Below, one piece after another: positions 42,482 through 51,048 of a stretch of DNA of 64,000 nt. Every line of letters starts with the position of its first letter. Position 1 is the first letter of the stretch. A program made the position numbers and the translations under genes. This stretch comes from an uncultured Lachnospiraceae bacterium. Its GTDB lineage: Bacteria; Bacillota; Clostridia; Lachnospirales; Lachnospiraceae. The notes below the pieces were generated by a model. It saw nothing but the letters and a program-made list of their open reading frames with translations, did no database searches and was not told where the DNA came from. The stretch covers positions 62,001 through 126,000 of the forward strand of contig CANRMI010000003.1 in NCBI GenBank assembly GCA_947631685.1, in the 5' to 3' direction.

Positions 42482-43477
42482 TCAGACTCCGGTAATCACG
42501 AAAGAATACTCCATGTCTTTTTCGGCATCAATATGATATTTTTCTTCCACGTCAGCACCCCAGCTGTCAATGCCTCCCACGCCTCTTACCGCGCCCAGCA
42601 CTGTGAGCACCGTCCGCCTCGCCGGGGGCAGTTCTTCCCTGTGAGCGGCGTTTTCCAGTTCCTGCGCCGTATAGGGAAGGCAGGCGAAAGCAAAGGGCTT
42701 TTCCTCCGCGGTAAAGCGCAGGCAAAAACTCTCCTGTTTTTCTGCCAAAGGCCCCTTGTCTATATTGCACAAGGTACTGTTCCGCCTTATCTCCACCCAT
42801 TCCGTGTCCATATGCATTCCGCAGTCCTGGGGCACCAGATAGGGCGTTACGGGCAGTCCCTTGATCTCATAAACCCCCGAAATTCCGCCCGCTTTCCTGT
42901 CCGGATAGGTCTCTCCCGAAAGGCCCTTGTAGGTATACCCTTCCGCGGCGGTGGGCAGAACAAACCGCATACCGAATACCGGCAGCTCCGGCAGTCCCGG
43001 CCTGCCATAGTAACGCACTTTCACCCGGATGCTTCCATCCCCCTTTACCAGATAGGCCGCCGTCACCTGCGTCTTAGGGATTGTAATGGTCTCATAGGTA
43101 AAGATAAGTTCCACTTCATTTGCTTCTTCTTCCGCGCTGTAGCGGTTGCTTTCCGGCGCGTCGGGAAAAGGGATTTCCTTTTGGTCCACCTTTACCCGTA
43201 TTTCACTGCAGCGTATAAACATATCCGCGGCCAGCCACATACCGGAGCGCAGCGCAAAGCCGTTTCCCCTGTCATTGTCCGTAAGCGCCCGCCAGAAAGT
43301 GGGCGCCGGAGTCCGGTACAGCCACTCCCTGCCGTCTATCGCCAGGGATTCCAAGCCTCCCCTGCCATAGGAAAAGATATAGGAAAAACTTTTCAGGCTG
43401 TCATTCTTCCCCTGCAGCCCCAGAGTAAAATCTCCGTATATAACGCGCAGCTTTCCTGCCTCAGCGATAGCGTCCAT
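42482..43477 (-). CDS. lacM: Beta-galactosidase small subunit (LacM-type)
   Basis: The 331 residues correspond to the C-terminal beta-sandwich domain (domain 5) of GH2 beta-galactosidases: 'GRGGLESLAIDGREWLYRTPAPTFWRALTDNDRGN' is its hallmark and contributes to the active site of the large chain, and 'LPELPVFGMRFVLP' and 'PYLVPQDCGMHMDTEWVEI' follow. It is separately encoded as in the LacL/LacM heterodimers of lactic acid bacteria. ATG 43477 lies inside the end of lacL, with a 17-base overlap and GAGG seven bases upstream, so the subunits are made by coupled translation. Confidence 0.9.
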   Translation of the reverse strand: MDAIAEAGKLRVIYGDFTLGLQGKNDSLKSFSYIFSYGRGGLESLAIDGREWLYRTPAPTFWRALTDNDRGNGFALRSGMWLAADMFIRCSEIRVKVDQKEIPFPDAPESNRYSAEEEANEVELIFTYETITIPKTQVTAAYLVKGDGSIRVKVRYYGRPGLPELPVFGMRFVLPTAAEGYTYKGLSGETYPDRKAGGISGVYEIKGLPVTPYLVPQDCGMHMDTEWVEIRRNSTLCNIDKGPLAEKQESFCLRFTAEEKPFAFACLPYTAQELENAAHREELPPARRTVLTVLGAVRGVGGIDSWGADVEEKYHIDAEKDMEYSFVITGV

Positions 43478-45365
43478 AGTAATACCTCACTTCCTGCAAA
43501 GCCGGCTTCGGCGTCCGGTCCGCAAAGAGTATGCCGTTTCCCGAAAACTCATAATCGGATGGCCTGTCGTCAAAATCCCCGCCGTAGCGCAGCACCTTTT
43601 CCCCCGTCACTTCATCCGTAACTTCTATGGCCTGGTCGATATAATCCCAGATGAAACCGCCCTGATACATTTCAAATCTGTCCAGAAGCTCCATATAGGA
43701 GCCCAGCCCGCCCAGGGAATTTCCCATATCGTGCATGTATTCGCACAGGATAAAGGGCTTCTTCGGATTCCGGGAAAGGTATTCGGCAATCTCCTGCGGC
43801 GAAGCGTACATGCGGCTCTCCACATCGGAGATCCTGTCTTCATAAGCGCGGTTGTGGACCACGCTCTCATAGTGAGTCAGCCGGCTGCCGTCCTTTTCCT
43901 TATAGTACCGGTTCATATCCGCCAGGACATCTCCCGCGTAGGACTCGTTGCCTAATGACCAGAAGAGTATGGAAACATGGTTTTTAAAGGTTTCAAAATT
44001 GTTTTCCACCCTGTTTAGCACTGCGCTCCGCCATCTGGGCAGGCTGCCCGGCACATTCCAGGAGGGCTCTATGCCGCAGCGCTTCTGCCAGGAGCCGTGC
44101 GTTTCCAGATTGGTCTCCGCCATGACGTAGATCCCGCTTTCGTCACACATATAGTACCAGGGAATCCTGTCCGGATAGTGGCAGGTGCGCACCCCGTTGA
44201 TATGATTTTCCAAAAGGAGCTTCCTGTCGTATTCCATATCTTCCCGGGTGATGCATCTGCCTCCCCGGGCGCTCCACTCATGACGGTTCACACCGTTTAT
44301 AATGAGTCTTTTTCCGTTTAGGAGAATGACCTTATCCTTTATCTCAATCCGGCGAAAGCCTGTTTTTACAGGCACGATCTCCTGGGCGGTTCCGTTCTTT
44401 TTCAGTTCCGTTTCCACCAGATACAGGCAGGGAACGTGATTGTCCCATGGCGTCACATGGGAAATCTCCCCGAAATCCACATGGAGGTCTGCGGCAAAAG
44501 GCATGCAAAGCTCCTTTAAGCACCGCCCTTTCTTTCCGTCCTGCATTTCCCACAGGGAAAGCGATACCTCTTCGTCTCCGTTCAGCGCTTCCTCTACCGA
44601 AAGCTTCAGTTCCGCCCGCAGGACGCCCGTCCGGTTATCTTCTTTTAAAACCGGCTTCACCCAGATATCCTCCACATGCAGCTTGGGCAGAGCGAAAACC
44701 GTCACATTCCTGAAAATCCCAAAGAAGCGAAAGAAGTCCTGGTCCTCTAAAAAAGCCGCGGTGCTTCTCTTATGTACCTCCACCGCCAGCACATTGTTCT
44801 TCTCGCGGATATAAGGCGTCAGTTCAAAATACACCGGAGTAAAACTGTCTTCCGCGTAGCCCAGAAATTTTCCGTTCAGCCACACATACATGGCCTGTTC
44901 CACACCTTCAAAACAGATCCGCACCCGTTTTCCCACCAGCCCCGCGTCTAAGTCAAACTCTTTGACATAGGAGCCCACCGGGTTGTATTCCGCACCGCTA
45001 AAGGACGGTTCCGCTTCCTCTGTCTGTTTCAGACTGTAAGCCGGCCGGCGGTATATATGCCCCTCCCAGGGATAGGGAACATTGATATAGTGCAGCTTAT
45101 CATACCCCTCCATTTCAATATGAGCAGGGACATGAATCTCCCCAAATCCGCTTCTGTCAAAATCCTCCCGGTAAAATTCTTGGGGACGCTGCGCGGCGTT
45201 TACGGAAAAAGCAAATTTCCAAATCCCGTTTAAGCTCTGCAGCAGTGCGCTTTTTCCTGCCTCATAAGCGTCCCTGCTCTCAAAAAAAGCGTGGTCGCTG
45301 TGAGCGGGGAGCGTTCCTTCCCTGCATATTTCCGGCTCATCCAGCCACTTAATATCTGCTTCCAT
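43461..45365 (-). CDS. lacL: Beta-galactosidase large subunit (LacL-type, GH2)
   Basis: The 634 residues contain the GH2 sugar-binding, sandwich and TIM-barrel domains. 'LNGKRLIINGVNRHEWSARGGR' opens the barrel, 'NGVRTCHYPD' follows, the acid/base glutamate is in 'ILFWSLGNES' and the nucleophile in 'FILCEYMHDMGNS'. The final domain is missing and is supplied by LacM. No signal peptide is present, so it acts on imported lactose or galactosides. AAGGAGGGAAC precedes ATG 45365. No lactose permease is adjacent. Confidence 0.92.
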   Translation of the reverse strand: MEADIKWLDEPEICREGTLPAHSDHAFFESRDAYEAGKSALLQSLNGIWKFAFSVNAAQRPQEFYREDFDRSGFGEIHVPAHIEMEGYDKLHYINVPYPWEGHIYRRPAYSLKQTEEAEPSFSGAEYNPVGSYVKEFDLDAGLVGKRVRICFEGVEQAMYVWLNGKFLGYAEDSFTPVYFELTPYIREKNNVLAVEVHKRSTAAFLEDQDFFRFFGIFRNVTVFALPKLHVEDIWVKPVLKEDNRTGVLRAELKLSVEEALNGDEEVSLSLWEMQDGKKGRCLKELCMPFAADLHVDFGEISHVTPWDNHVPCLYLVETELKKNGTAQEIVPVKTGFRRIEIKDKVILLNGKRLIINGVNRHEWSARGGRCITREDMEYDRKLLLENHINGVRTCHYPDRIPWYYMCDESGIYVMAETNLETHGSWQKRCGIEPSWNVPGSLPRWRSAVLNRVENNFETFKNHVSILFWSLGNESYAGDVLADMNRYYKEKDGSRLTHYESVVHNRAYEDRISDVESRMYASPQEIAEYLSRNPKKPFILCEYMHDMGNSLGGLGSYMELLDRFEMYQGGFIWDYIDQAIEVTDEVTGEKVLRYGGDFDDRPSDYEFSGNGILFADRTPKPALQEVRYYYGRYR

Positions 45366-45432
45366 GTTCCCTCCTTCTATCTCTGTTACGGCCTGTTGCG
45401 GCCTGTTCCCGTTTCTCTGCCTTTCTCTCTTC

Positions 45433-46203
45433 CTACCATTCCCTGACTCTGTAGAGAATGCTGTTTCCCTGTTTCCCTATCCTCTCCACACATTCCACAT
45501 AGGTGAGGATATTGAGCGTGGTCTGGGCCGTTCCTCTGGGGATACGGGCGGCAGCGGCAAACTCCTGGGAAGTGAACTCCTCCAGTCCGTAGGGCACGAA
45601 CTGCAGATAATCCTTTATTCCATCTATGCTGATCTCTTCTGCCAGGCCCGCAGGAATCCTGTCGTATCTGCAGGAACCTTTTTTCCTATCCCTGCTCCAG
45701 CCGTTCAGCAGCCGGTATTCTTCCAGATCCAGCATCACGATCCTTAACCGCAGATTGTCGTCCTTCAGAAACATTTTGATCTTGTACAGCTCCCGAAACG
45801 CCATGTAGGGGCTTCCGGTCAGGGGGGATTTGCGGGGCTCGGACAGTTCCCCGCTCTCTTCGTCCATCCAGATCAGCCACTTCTGCCTTGGAATGGGATA
45901 GACCAGCGTCACCGGGTAAAGGGGCAGAAACGCCTTTAATTTCTCCCGCATCCGGTTAAACTGACCGGTCTGAATCTCTATGATCTCTTTCCCCGTATAA
46001 ATATCCGCCACGTAATTTTCAATGGGAATTTCATGCATATCCTCATCCGGCGCGTAGTACTTCTTCAAAACAGCATGCACAGTCTTTTCGGAAAGGGTGC
46101 CGATGCCCTGCCTGTTCCTCTGCCCGCCCAAGATCTGCGCTCTGGCCTCTTCAAAGCGGGGATTGGGAGGCAGGGGCGGCACTGCCGGTTTTTTCTTCGG
46201 CAT
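45433..46203 (-). CDS. Unknown protein with nuclease-like core and C-terminal winged helix
   Basis: I know no named function. The 256 residues start with a Pro-rich basic tail. 'ENYVADIYTGKEIIEIQTGQF' resembles a PD-(D/E)XK active site with D, E and Q in place of the last Lys, which could mean a restriction-like fold, active or not. The last 70 residues ('TSQEFAAAARIPRGTAQTTLNILTYVECVERIGKQGNSILYRV') look like a winged helix. GGAG seven bases upstream supports ATG 46203, which lies one base past the bile salt hydrolase stop, so the genes are co-transcribed. Confidence 0.6.
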   Translation of the reverse strand: MPKKKPAVPPLPPNPRFEEARAQILGGQRNRQGIGTLSEKTVHAVLKKYYAPDEDMHEIPIENYVADIYTGKEIIEIQTGQFNRMREKLKAFLPLYPVTLVYPIPRQKWLIWMDEESGELSEPRKSPLTGSPYMAFRELYKIKMFLKDDNLRLRIVMLDLEEYRLLNGWSRDRKKGSCRYDRIPAGLAEEISIDGIKDYLQFVPYGLEEFTSQEFAAAARIPRGTAQTTLNILTYVECVERIGKQGNSILYRVREW

Positions 46204-46204
46204 G

Positions 46205-47179
46205 TCAGTTCTCCATAAAAATCCGCTGTCCCTCCCGCAGGGGCCAGGTCAACAGCGCGGCGCCGTCCAGGTTTTCCTTATGCATATCAATACCGGTAAT
46301 CTGGCTGTTTTCGTAAGTGGTATAGTAATAGATTCCCTTATCCGTATTGCAGCAGGAGGAATAAATGGTAATTTCGTACTTGCCCTCCCCCATATGCACA
46401 CAGCCCCGCTGCTGGTCAACGGAGCCCAGGATGTGGAAAAACTGGCTGACGCTCTCGGATTCGGACTCTCCTGCCACGGAGTTGAGCTTGGTAAACGCGC
46501 ATTTTACAAAACGGGAAGCGGAAGACAGATCTCCCGGCAGCCCCATACCGCCCATGCCCCGGCTGTAGGCATCCAGCTGCAGCTTGTCGGAAAAATGATT
46601 TTCCGGCGCTTCCACGGAGAGTGCCATATAATTGTTCAGTCCAAATAACTGTACGGGAAAAGGCGGATTGTTTGTCAAAACGCCCACAGGATTTTCATAT
46701 ACTTTCAGGCCCTCCTTTACGGACTCCACCGTAATGGAACGTTCTTTATCGGAGATCATCCAGTGCAGGGGAGAGGGCGGCAGTTTTTCACTGAAAGGGA
46801 TGTCCGCCAGATTCATTTTCGCAAGCAGCTTCTCCGCCTCCGCCACGCTGGCGCACTGAGCCAGTATCCAGGGGATAAATTCAAAAGAGCCGATGTTGTC
46901 CAAGCCCTCCGCTTCCGGTTTATAGTCCGCGTTTTTGGGGAAGTTCAGGCCTGCCATACCCACGCCCTTTTCATTGATGGCATCGTAATAGAGAGGATAA
47001 TCTCCTTCCACAAAAGCCATCCCTATCATGGCATAGTGGTGATCCAGCCTGCCCGCCTTTCGGAATACAAAAGGAAAATTCCTGGGAGTGATCGTCACCG
47101 TTTCTTTATAGGAGTACTCCAGATCCAGGTTCCTTCCAAAATAGTGATCCTTTGTTTTGTAGCTTACTGCCGTACACAT
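46205..47179 (-). CDS. Choloylglycine hydrolase (bile salt hydrolase / penicillin V acylase family)
   Basis: The enzyme belongs to the Ntn hydrolases in which the initiator Met is removed to expose catalytic Cys2. The sequence starts 'MCTAVSYKT', with R16 and D19 in 'YFGRNLDLE', 'GMAGLNFP' as the substrate loop, the oxyanion Asn in 'LTNNPPF', and the conserved Arg in 'SSASRFVK'. Length is 324, as usual for bile salt hydrolases. Bile salt deconjugation in the gut is the most likely role; penicillin V or N-acyl-homoserine lactone cleavage cannot be excluded. No signal peptide is present, so it is intracellular. A strong AAGGAGG precedes ATG 47179. Confidence 0.92.
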   Translation of the reverse strand: MCTAVSYKTKDHYFGRNLDLEYSYKETVTITPRNFPFVFRKAGRLDHHYAMIGMAFVEGDYPLYYDAINEKGVGMAGLNFPKNADYKPEAEGLDNIGSFEFIPWILAQCASVAEAEKLLAKMNLADIPFSEKLPPSPLHWMISDKERSITVESVKEGLKVYENPVGVLTNNPPFPVQLFGLNNYMALSVEAPENHFSDKLQLDAYSRGMGGMGLPGDLSSASRFVKCAFTKLNSVAGESESESVSQFFHILGSVDQQRGCVHMGEGKYEITIYSSCCNTDKGIYYYTTYENSQITGIDMHKENLDGAALLTWPLREGQRIFMEN

Positions 47180-47210
47180 ATCGCGTCCTCCTTATTTTAT
47201 ATTATCTTTT

Positions 47211-49886
47211 TCAGCTTTCATACATCCTGCTTTCATGACAGGTAAAATACAGTATCTGATATTCCTCTGCGATATTCCGCAGCAGAGTCAGCGCCCCGTC
47301 CATCTTGTCCTGATCCAGGTTGGCAAAGGGATCGTCAAAGATGATAAACGGCTTTTCCGCCTGGTACATGGTCTCCACCAGCGCCATACGCATACATACG
47401 CCTATCAGATCCCGATATCCCGCGCTGAAGAAGCGCACATCCCGCTGCATCCCCTTTTCTTCCGCCGTCAGCATGTAATTGGCATCCATGTGATAGCGCT
47501 CTCCGCTTTCTTTCGCCAGTATTTCATAGTACTTCTGAAACCCGCTGCGAAGAGGCTGGGTATATTTCGCGGTAAAGGCCGTCTTGGCCTGTCCCAAAAG
47601 CTCCTTCGTTTTTTTGAGCAGTTCGTACCGCCGCAGATCGGCTTCATATTTCTGCTTTCTTTCTGCCAGACGGCGCTCCTCTTCTTCCAGTCTGTCCGCC
47701 TCTTCCCGCAGTTCGTCCAGCTGTTGCTGCTGCGCCCGGATGGAATCCTGCAGCGTTTCCAGCGCCTCGGCGGTTCCTTTCAGCTTGTCGCTTAACTCTT
47801 CCAGGCCCTCTTCCATAACAGGCACAGCCTCAAGCAGTGCCTGCGTATCTTCCGCCTCCTCAAACTTCTCCTTCTGCCTTGCCGCCGCTTCGTATTCCGC
47901 TTTTTGGCTTAAAACGGTCTGCAAATGACTCCGGATGTCCAAAAGCTGGCTGGGCATATCCTCCCCGGGCGTCATGCCCAGTCCCATCACAAAGTCCTTT
48001 ATTTCTTTTATCCGATCCGCATATGCCTGCTCTGCCGCGGCAAACTGCCTCTCCCGCTCCTGCAGGCGTCCATACTCCTCTATCTGCAGCCGCAGTTCTC
48101 TCATATCATCATCAAAATACGTATCCTCCAGCCGCTGGGGAGTAAAATAAGGTGCCAGAAAGGTTTGGATCTCCTGCTCCAAAGCCTGTATCTTTCCTGT
48201 ATTGTCCGCCGCCTCCAGCTCCTTTGCCTTTTTGCGCAGAGCAAGGTACTCCTGCCCCCCGTTCCGCAGTTCATAAAGAGCTTCCTGTACGCTGCTCTCA
48301 TCATAATACACACCCCAGCCGGTCAGAAAATCCTCCACTTCGGACTCTGTTTTCTGTATGAAAGCTTCCTTTTCCTCTATTTCCTGACGCAGTCTCTCCG
48401 GCTCGTCCCAGCACGCCTTTTCTTCCTCCAGAAATTTCCTTTTCCTGCCGCGGCCTGCTGCTCCGATCCCCAAAAACAGCACTATTGCCAAAAGGAGCAG
48501 GCATCCTCCCGCGATCCAGTTTTTTATCCAGACGCCGCATAGAATGCCCGCGATGGCCAGAAGCACTCCCATGCCCCACAGCAGGCCGGAAAACAGCCTC
48601 TGCTTTTTCTGTCTCTGCCGCAGGCTCTCCGCTTTCTCTTCGCAGGAATTTTCCACAAGATCCAATTTATCCCGCATCTGTTCCAAAGCCGCTTTTCTTT
48701 CCGTCCGGCTATTCCAGTCCTGGCCCACCTCCTTCAGAATCTCCTCAGAGGGCGGCTCCTTTCCGAAATTTTTTTCGTAGGTTCGCAGCCTGCTCTCTTC
48801 TTCAGGGGAAAGTTTCTCTTCCGCAGCCTTCAGCTTCAGGGTACGCAGCTTGCGTATCTTTTCCTCCTGCCGCTCCAATTCTTCCGCATCCGGCTGCCCC
48901 TCCTTAAAGACTGCCTCCAGCAGTTTTTTTCTTTCTTCGTCCTCTTCGGAAAGCTTAAATCCTTTCACTTTTTCTTCTGCCGCGGAAAGTCCGGCGCCAA
49001 GCCCTAAGTACTGCCGTACCTCCTCCTCCTCGGGCAGTCTGCCGGGAAAATAGGAGAGCGCTTCCCCGAGCCGGCTCTTTCTTTCTTCGTATTGGGCGCA
49101 CAAATCCGCATATTTTTCTCTTTTGGCCTGCCTGTCCTTATATCTCCCCAGCTCCTGCTGCCGCTTTGTCAGTTCCTGCTGGTCTGCCTTCAGCCGGCTT
49201 TGGGTTTTCTGCTTTTCCAAAAGCAGGGTCTGGAGTTTCTCCATATCTTCATTCAGGGCCTTTTTGTTCCGCACCCGTTCTTCCATGACGCTTATGTCGT
49301 TTTTGTCCTTATAGAGGGAGCCGGTCACCCTTCTGGGACTGAGCCTATTGATAAGCTCTCCCAGTCTGCCGTCCACCTTTTCGTAATTATTGATATCCTC
49401 CGTATCCTCCGCCAGATTGCCCAGCTTCGCGTTGATGCCGTCCGTGGTATAGGTTTCACAGTCATTCTGGGAAACAAAAACCGTCCTGCAGAACGAGCCT
49501 GCGTCCAGCATAAAAAGCTCTTCGCCCACTGCGGAGGAAAAGCGGGTGCTTTCCAGATTCGTGTCCTTTTCCCGCAGGCTGAACTCATCCTCCCGTTCTT
49601 TGGCTCCGAAAGTCCTGTAAATACAATAAACCTTTCCCTCCGCCTCAAATTCCAGCTGTCCCCCGTATACGCCCCCCTGCCAGGGTTTAAAACGCTTTCT
49701 TTCGTTCTTCAGCTCGTCCCTGGATTTCTCTTCGCTAAAGCCAAAGAGCATAATGCGGATAAAGGCCGCAAGGGTGCTTTTCCCCCAGCCGTTTTTTTCA
49801 CAGATTACATGACAACCTTGTCGGAATTCCAGGGATACATCATGCAGTCCGCCAAAATTTTCAATATGACAGCTTATCAGCCGCAT
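47211..49886 (-). CDS. SbcC/YhaN-like ATPase with central membrane hairpin
   Basis: The 891-residue protein has an SMC-like layout: Walker A 'CEKNGWGKSTLAAFIR' at the N-terminus, long coiled coils, signature 'FSAGYRDLIGVCMRMA', and Walker B 'FIIFDDPFANLDQDK' at the C-terminus. Between the coils, near residues 428-475, are two hydrophobic helices ('GLLWGMGVLLAIAGILCGV', 'AGGCLLLLAIVLFLGIGAAG') as in Bacillus YhaN, so it is probably membrane-attached. It likely forms a complex with the nuclease encoded just upstream and helps process DNA ends. AAAGGAG precedes ATG 49886. Confidence 0.85.
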   Translation of the reverse strand: MRLISCHIENFGGLHDVSLEFRQGCHVICEKNGWGKSTLAAFIRIMLFGFSEEKSRDELKNERKRFKPWQGGVYGGQLEFEAEGKVYCIYRTFGAKEREDEFSLREKDTNLESTRFSSAVGEELFMLDAGSFCRTVFVSQNDCETYTTDGINAKLGNLAEDTEDINNYEKVDGRLGELINRLSPRRVTGSLYKDKNDISVMEERVRNKKALNEDMEKLQTLLLEKQKTQSRLKADQQELTKRQQELGRYKDRQAKREKYADLCAQYEERKSRLGEALSYFPGRLPEEEEVRQYLGLGAGLSAAEEKVKGFKLSEEDEERKKLLEAVFKEGQPDAEELERQEEKIRKLRTLKLKAAEEKLSPEEESRLRTYEKNFGKEPPSEEILKEVGQDWNSRTERKAALEQMRDKLDLVENSCEEKAESLRQRQKKQRLFSGLLWGMGVLLAIAGILCGVWIKNWIAGGCLLLLAIVLFLGIGAAGRGRKRKFLEEEKACWDEPERLRQEIEEKEAFIQKTESEVEDFLTGWGVYYDESSVQEALYELRNGGQEYLALRKKAKELEAADNTGKIQALEQEIQTFLAPYFTPQRLEDTYFDDDMRELRLQIEEYGRLQERERQFAAAEQAYADRIKEIKDFVMGLGMTPGEDMPSQLLDIRSHLQTVLSQKAEYEAAARQKEKFEEAEDTQALLEAVPVMEEGLEELSDKLKGTAEALETLQDSIRAQQQQLDELREEADRLEEEERRLAERKQKYEADLRRYELLKKTKELLGQAKTAFTAKYTQPLRSGFQKYYEILAKESGERYHMDANYMLTAEEKGMQRDVRFFSAGYRDLIGVCMRMALVETMYQAEKPFIIFDDPFANLDQDKMDGALTLLRNIAEEYQILYFTCHESRMYES

Positions 49887-49903
49887 GCCCTTTCACTCCT
49901 TTC

Positions 49904-51007
49904 CTATCCCGGCTCTTCACCGGCCAGTGCCTGTATTCCATAGCGGATTATCTCCGCCTTTTCTTCCTCCCGCAGATCTTCTGCCGCCATTACCGTTCTC
50001 ACGAACTCACCCTTTAAGGATTCGTCCAGCGCGAAAGCACTGTAATCCACTTCCAGACAGGACTCGTCCTCCAGCTTGAAAAAATAATACCTGTCTTCAA
50101 ACTGCTTGGTGAGCAGCTCCGGATTTTTTTCGCACTCCACGTCCACACGGCCTGTCAATACCAGCTTTACCAGACTTTCAGCGTCCGCTTCCGCGCCGTC
50201 TAACACCGCCCCGATCTGCTTTGCGACATCTGCGGTAGTCATGCTGCCTGTAATGTCTGCCTCCAGCGTATACAGCTTTCTGCGCGCAAAGGGAATAAAT
50301 TCCTGTTTAAAAGTCCTGCTCTTCTCGTCAATGTCCAACAGCACAAAGCCGTGTTCTCCGCATTCGTCAAAACCTCTGCCCTCCAAACAGCCGCAGTAGC
50401 AGTACCTGCCTCTGGCATCCAGCTCCCCGCATTTATAGGAATGGATATGCCCCAGCGCCAGATAGTCGATACCCTTATTCCGCAGGCTTCTTAAAGCTAT
50501 CACCTCGGTGCCGTCTCCTGCCGCCCGTTCCGTTTCCTGCCCGTGAAGCATGACGATATTGAATTTTTCCGGTTCCAAAACCAGCTGGTTATAGATAAAG
50601 GCCGCGTTTTCCCGGCACAGCTCCACTCCCGATATGACAATGCCGCTCTCTTCGCCTGCCGGATAGCTCCGCCAGTTTTTATCAAAGAGCTTTAAATTGG
50701 CAGGCATTTCCTCCAGCGCGCTCAGAAAGCTTTCCGCGTCATGATTTCCCTTTAAATAGTAAAAATCTATCCGGGGATTGCGCAGGATCGCTTCCCGTAC
50801 CGTGTTTCTCGCGGCCGCGGAAATCTTCTTAGTATCGTACAGATCCCCTGCTATCAGCACTGCGTCCACCTGCTGCTCCACCGCATAGTTCATCATCCTT
50901 TCAAAGGTATGCAGCAGCTCCGCCTGCCTCTCCCTGGCCTTTTCCCGGGAAAGATTGGCGCTCATTTTGGAGTCCAGATGCAGATCCGCGCAATGTATGA
51001 TCCTCAT
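49904..51007 (-). CDS. SbcD/YhaO-like metallophosphoesterase (DNA exonuclease subunit)
   Basis: About 367 residues start 'RIIHCADLHLDSKM', followed by 'LIAGDLYD', 'YYLKGNHDAESF', 'IVMLHGQE' and 'ALGHIHSYK', the Mre11/SbcD phosphoesterase motifs binding two Mn2+ ions. It is most like YhaO, the partner of YhaN. ATG 51007 is preferred over ATG 51028 because only it has AAAGGA upstream. The gene ends 17 bases before the ATPase gene. Confidence 0.87.
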   Translation of the reverse strand: MRIIHCADLHLDSKMSANLSREKARERQAELLHTFERMMNYAVEQQVDAVLIAGDLYDTKKISAAARNTVREAILRNPRIDFYYLKGNHDAESFLSALEEMPANLKLFDKNWRSYPAGEESGIVISGVELCRENAAFIYNQLVLEPEKFNIVMLHGQETERAAGDGTEVIALRSLRNKGIDYLALGHIHSYKCGELDARGRYCYCGCLEGRGFDECGEHGFVLLDIDEKSRTFKQEFIPFARRKLYTLEADITGSMTTADVAKQIGAVLDGAEADAESLVKLVLTGRVDVECEKNPELLTKQFEDRYYFFKLEDESCLEVDYSAFALDESLKGEFVRTVMAAEDLREEEKAEIIRYGIQALAGEEPG

Positions 51008-51048
51008 TTTCTTTTTCCTTTCACGCATGGAGCTATATTTTCATTATA

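Noticed and set aside
42482..45365. Possible frameshift in a single-chain beta-galactosidase
   Set aside because: The split point, 17-bp overlap and internal ribosome-binding site match the LacL/LacM two-subunit type, so the break is natural.
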